The notes under the pieces were generated by a model that was not told the origin of the DNA, ran no database searches, and worked only from the letters and a program-made list of their open reading frames with translations. A program made the translations under genes and the position numbers. A stretch of 64,000 bases of DNA from Streptomyces showdoensis (lineage in GTDB: Bacteria; Actinomycetota; Actinomycetes; Streptomycetales; Streptomycetaceae): NCBI RefSeq assembly GCF_039535475.1, contig NZ_BAAAXG010000011.1, positions 62,001 through 126,000 on the forward strand. Reading direction: 5' to 3'. Each line of letters opens with the position of its first letter. The stretch's first letter is position 1. Positions 62,446-64,000 of the stretch are shown piece after piece.

Positions 62446-64000
62446 ATGGCCGAGCTGTACCCCTCCACGCCCAGCACCCCCTCCCGTCGCACCACCCTGC
62501 GCGCCGCGGGCGGCGGAACCCTGCTCCTGGGGCTGGGTCTGGCCGGCTGCCGCTCGGCCGTCTCCGAGTCCGGCGCCACCGACCCGAAGGCCGCCGCCGG
62601 ACCGCGCCGGGGCGGCACGGTCACCGTCGCCGTCAACAGCGACTTCACCCCCAGTCTGCTCTTCTCCCAGAGCGGCCAGTCCCTCCAGCAGCGGCTGGTC
62701 TTCAACACCCTCACCCGCTACGACGACCGGCTCCGCCCGCAGCCCGAGCTCGCCACCTCCTGGGACTACGCCCCCGACGGCCGCAGCATCACCCTCAAGC
62801 TGCGCACCGGAGTGACCTTCCACGACGGCCGCCCCTTCACCGCCGACGACGTCGTCTTCGCCGTCAAGAACCTGCAGAACCCTCTCAGGGCCGCCCAGTT
62901 GAGAGCCACCGCCGCCGCCGTCACGGGCTTCGACAAGCGCGGCGACCACGAGCTGACCCTCCGCCTCGCCCACCCGGTCAACAACCTCTTCGACCTCTTC
63001 GAGTTCATGATCATCACCGACCGGAACAGCGTCGAGGACGCCGTCACCGGAAAGCGGCTCATCGGCACCGGACCCTTCAAGCTGGCCAAGTGGAGCCCCG
63101 GCACCGGCCTCAGCCTCACCCGCAACGAGACGTACTGGCAGCCCGGCCGCCCCTACCTCGACGGGGTCGAACTCCGCGTCATACCCCAGGCCGACGCCCT
63201 CATCTCCTCCCTGCGCACCGGCCAGTCCCAGCTCTCCTTCAACGTCCCCGGCAAGAGCCTCGCCATCGTCAAGAACAACCCCGACCTGACCGTCACCAGC
63301 TACGACACCGGCGCGGGCGCCTACTACCTCGGCGTCAACACCACCGTCGCCCCGCTCGACGACAAACTGGTCCGCCAGGCCCTCGCCTGGGCCGTCGACC
63401 GCGAGCGCCTCCTCAAGCAGGCCCTCGGCGGCTACGGCCTCGACTCCGCCGCGCCCTGGCCGAAGTCCTCGCCCGCGTTCACCGAGACCGGCCGCACCCA
63501 CTACACGTACGACCCCGGCAAGGCCCGCGAGCTGCTCAAGGCCGCCGGACACCCCAGGCTCCGGCTCCCGCTGCTCCACATCAGCCTGCCGGGCGACACC
63601 GCCCTCGCCGAGTCGATCCAGTACGACCTCAAGCAGGTCGGCGTCGACGTCACCCTCCAGCCCACCGACCCCGCCACCGCCCAGAAGAACCTGATCTCGC
63701 AGAACATGCCCGCCCTGTGGACCATGGGCCACGGCTTCGCGCAGGTCCAGCCCTCCACCCTCGCCGTCAGCGCGTACCCCTTCAACGAGGCCAAGAACAC
63801 CTCGAAGTTCCGCTCCGCCGCCTACACCCGCGTCGTCCGCGAGGCCTGGACCAGCCGCGCCACCGGCGCCGCCGCCAACGCCCAGCAGAGCCGGATCTCC
63901 GACATCCTGCTCGACGAGGCCTTCATCATCGACCTGGTCATCCGCGGCAACGTCCAGGTCGCCTCCACCACGCTGCACGGCGTCACCCTCAACAAGTTCT
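62446..64000 (+). CDS. ABC transporter substrate-binding lipoprotein (family 5, DppA/OppA-like), 3' end outside window
   Basis: At least 518 residues of a solute-binding protein for peptides, nickel or related compounds. N-terminal SRRTTLRAAGG with a hydrophobic run and the lipobox LGLAGC indicate an exported lipoprotein, possibly by the Tat route. The SBP_bac_5 core begins RRGGTVTVAVNSDFTPSLLF; LRTGVTFHDGRPFTADDVVF and LIGTGPFKLAKWSPGTGLSL are classic. ATG 62446 has only weak purine content upstream. Permease and ATPase genes are expected just beyond the window. The leader peptide upstream suggests that the ligand carries sulfur, for example glutathione, Cys peptides or a sulfonate adduct (inference). 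Confidence 0.92.
   Translation, partial: MAELYPSTPSTPSRRTTLRAAGGGTLLLGLGLAGCRSAVSESGATDPKAAAGPRRGGTVTVAVNSDFTPSLLFSQSGQSLQQRLVFNTLTRYDDRLRPQPELATSWDYAPDGRSITLKLRTGVTFHDGRPFTADDVVFAVKNLQNPLRAAQLRATAAAVTGFDKRGDHELTLRLAHPVNNLFDLFEFMIITDRNSVEDAVTGKRLIGTGPFKLAKWSPGTGLSLTRNETYWQPGRPYLDGVELRVIPQADALISSLRTGQSQLSFNVPGKSLAIVKNNPDLTVTSYDTGAGAYYLGVNTTVAPLDDKLVRQALAWAVDRERLLKQALGGYGLDSAAPWPKSSPAFTETGRTHYTYDPGKARELLKAAGHPRLRLPLLHISLPGDTALAESIQYDLKQVGVDVTLQPTDPATAQKNLISQNMPALWTMGHGFAQVQPSTLAVSAYPFNEAKNTSKFRSAAYTRVVREAWTSRATGAAANAQQSRISDILLDEAFIIDLVIRGNVQVASTTLHGVTLNKF

Noticed and set aside
60508..63978. 1156-codon minus-strand ORF
   Set aside because: Antisense to the ROK and ABC genes, both of which have intact family motifs.

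Overview
The window is high-GC DNA with strong GC-ending codon use, frequent GTG and TTG starts, long antisense shadow ORFs, leaderless-type promoters and a set of genes typical of Streptomyces (rppA with CYP158-like P450s, a two-domain geosmin synthase, an NsdA-type regulator, an SPW-repeat membrane protein, a PAS/SpoIIE phosphatase). I read it as a Streptomyces chromosome segment. No rRNA, tRNA, IS element, integrase or CRISPR array was seen.

Layout. 1-5.1 kb: the 5' part of an MMPL exporter, a divergent NarL-type two-component pair and a CrtI/PYROXD2-like FAD oxidoreductase. 5.1-8.5 kb: threonine catabolism (tdh, kbl) followed directly by a LysR gene. 8.6-20.3 kb: an accessory lipid/acyl-CoA zone with a Tat-exported serine hydrolase, a nitronate monooxygenase-like flavoprotein, two acyl-CoA synthetases, a CaCA-type antiporter, a secreted penicillin-acylase-family hydrolase, a VOC protein and a phenylacetate-CoA ligase. 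20.6-24.8 kb: a tight rppA-P450-cupin-P450 operon for tetrahydroxynaphthalene/flaviolin-type pigment. 24.9-28.6 kb: a GNAT, a Cys-rich pentapeptide-repeat protein, a decayed alpha/beta-hydrolase and another acyl-CoA synthetase. 28.8-32.8 kb: a crotonase / DUF35 OB-fold / two thiolase-like operon recalling steroid side-chain retro-aldolase systems. 32.8-37.4 kb: an ACT protein, a LAL-type regulator carrying a large palindrome inside its coding sequence, a small conserved protein and an S4 protein. 37.5-46.6 kb: geosmin synthase (with an apparent frameshift), a secreted PGRP-type amidase, an APH-fold kinase, an NsdA-like regulator and a PAS/PP2C phosphatase. 46.8-57.6 kb: a repeat-rich hypothetical protein, a threonine-synthase-like PLP enzyme, a secreted FG-GAP/GDPD-like protein, a GNAT, a GNAT-AAA fusion, two small membrane proteins, a third P450, a VOC protein and a cupin. 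57.7-64 kb: a sulfur-scavenging locus with a sulfatase, a TauD dioxygenase, a ROK regulator, a short Cys-containing leader peptide and the start of a family 5 ABC substrate-binding lipoprotein.

How the parts may work together. Two promoter regions 18 kb apart (upstream of the nitronate monooxygenase-like gene and of the crotonase operon) share a near-identical 17-bp inverted repeat, so the two acyl-CoA modules may answer to one TetR-type repressor encoded outside the window. At the right end, TauD and the sulfatase are translationally coupled, and the ABC binding protein lies behind a leader peptide of the actinobacterial RRHVDL type, which points to control by cysteine/sulfur status.

Two otherwise intact genes (the DUF35 protein and geosmin synthase) are each broken by a single extra base in a C/G run. 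These could be real mutations or sequencing errors. Starts were chosen by Shine-Dalgarno spacing, leaderless -10 boxes and family length; function calls come from recognisable motifs and gene context, with no database search.
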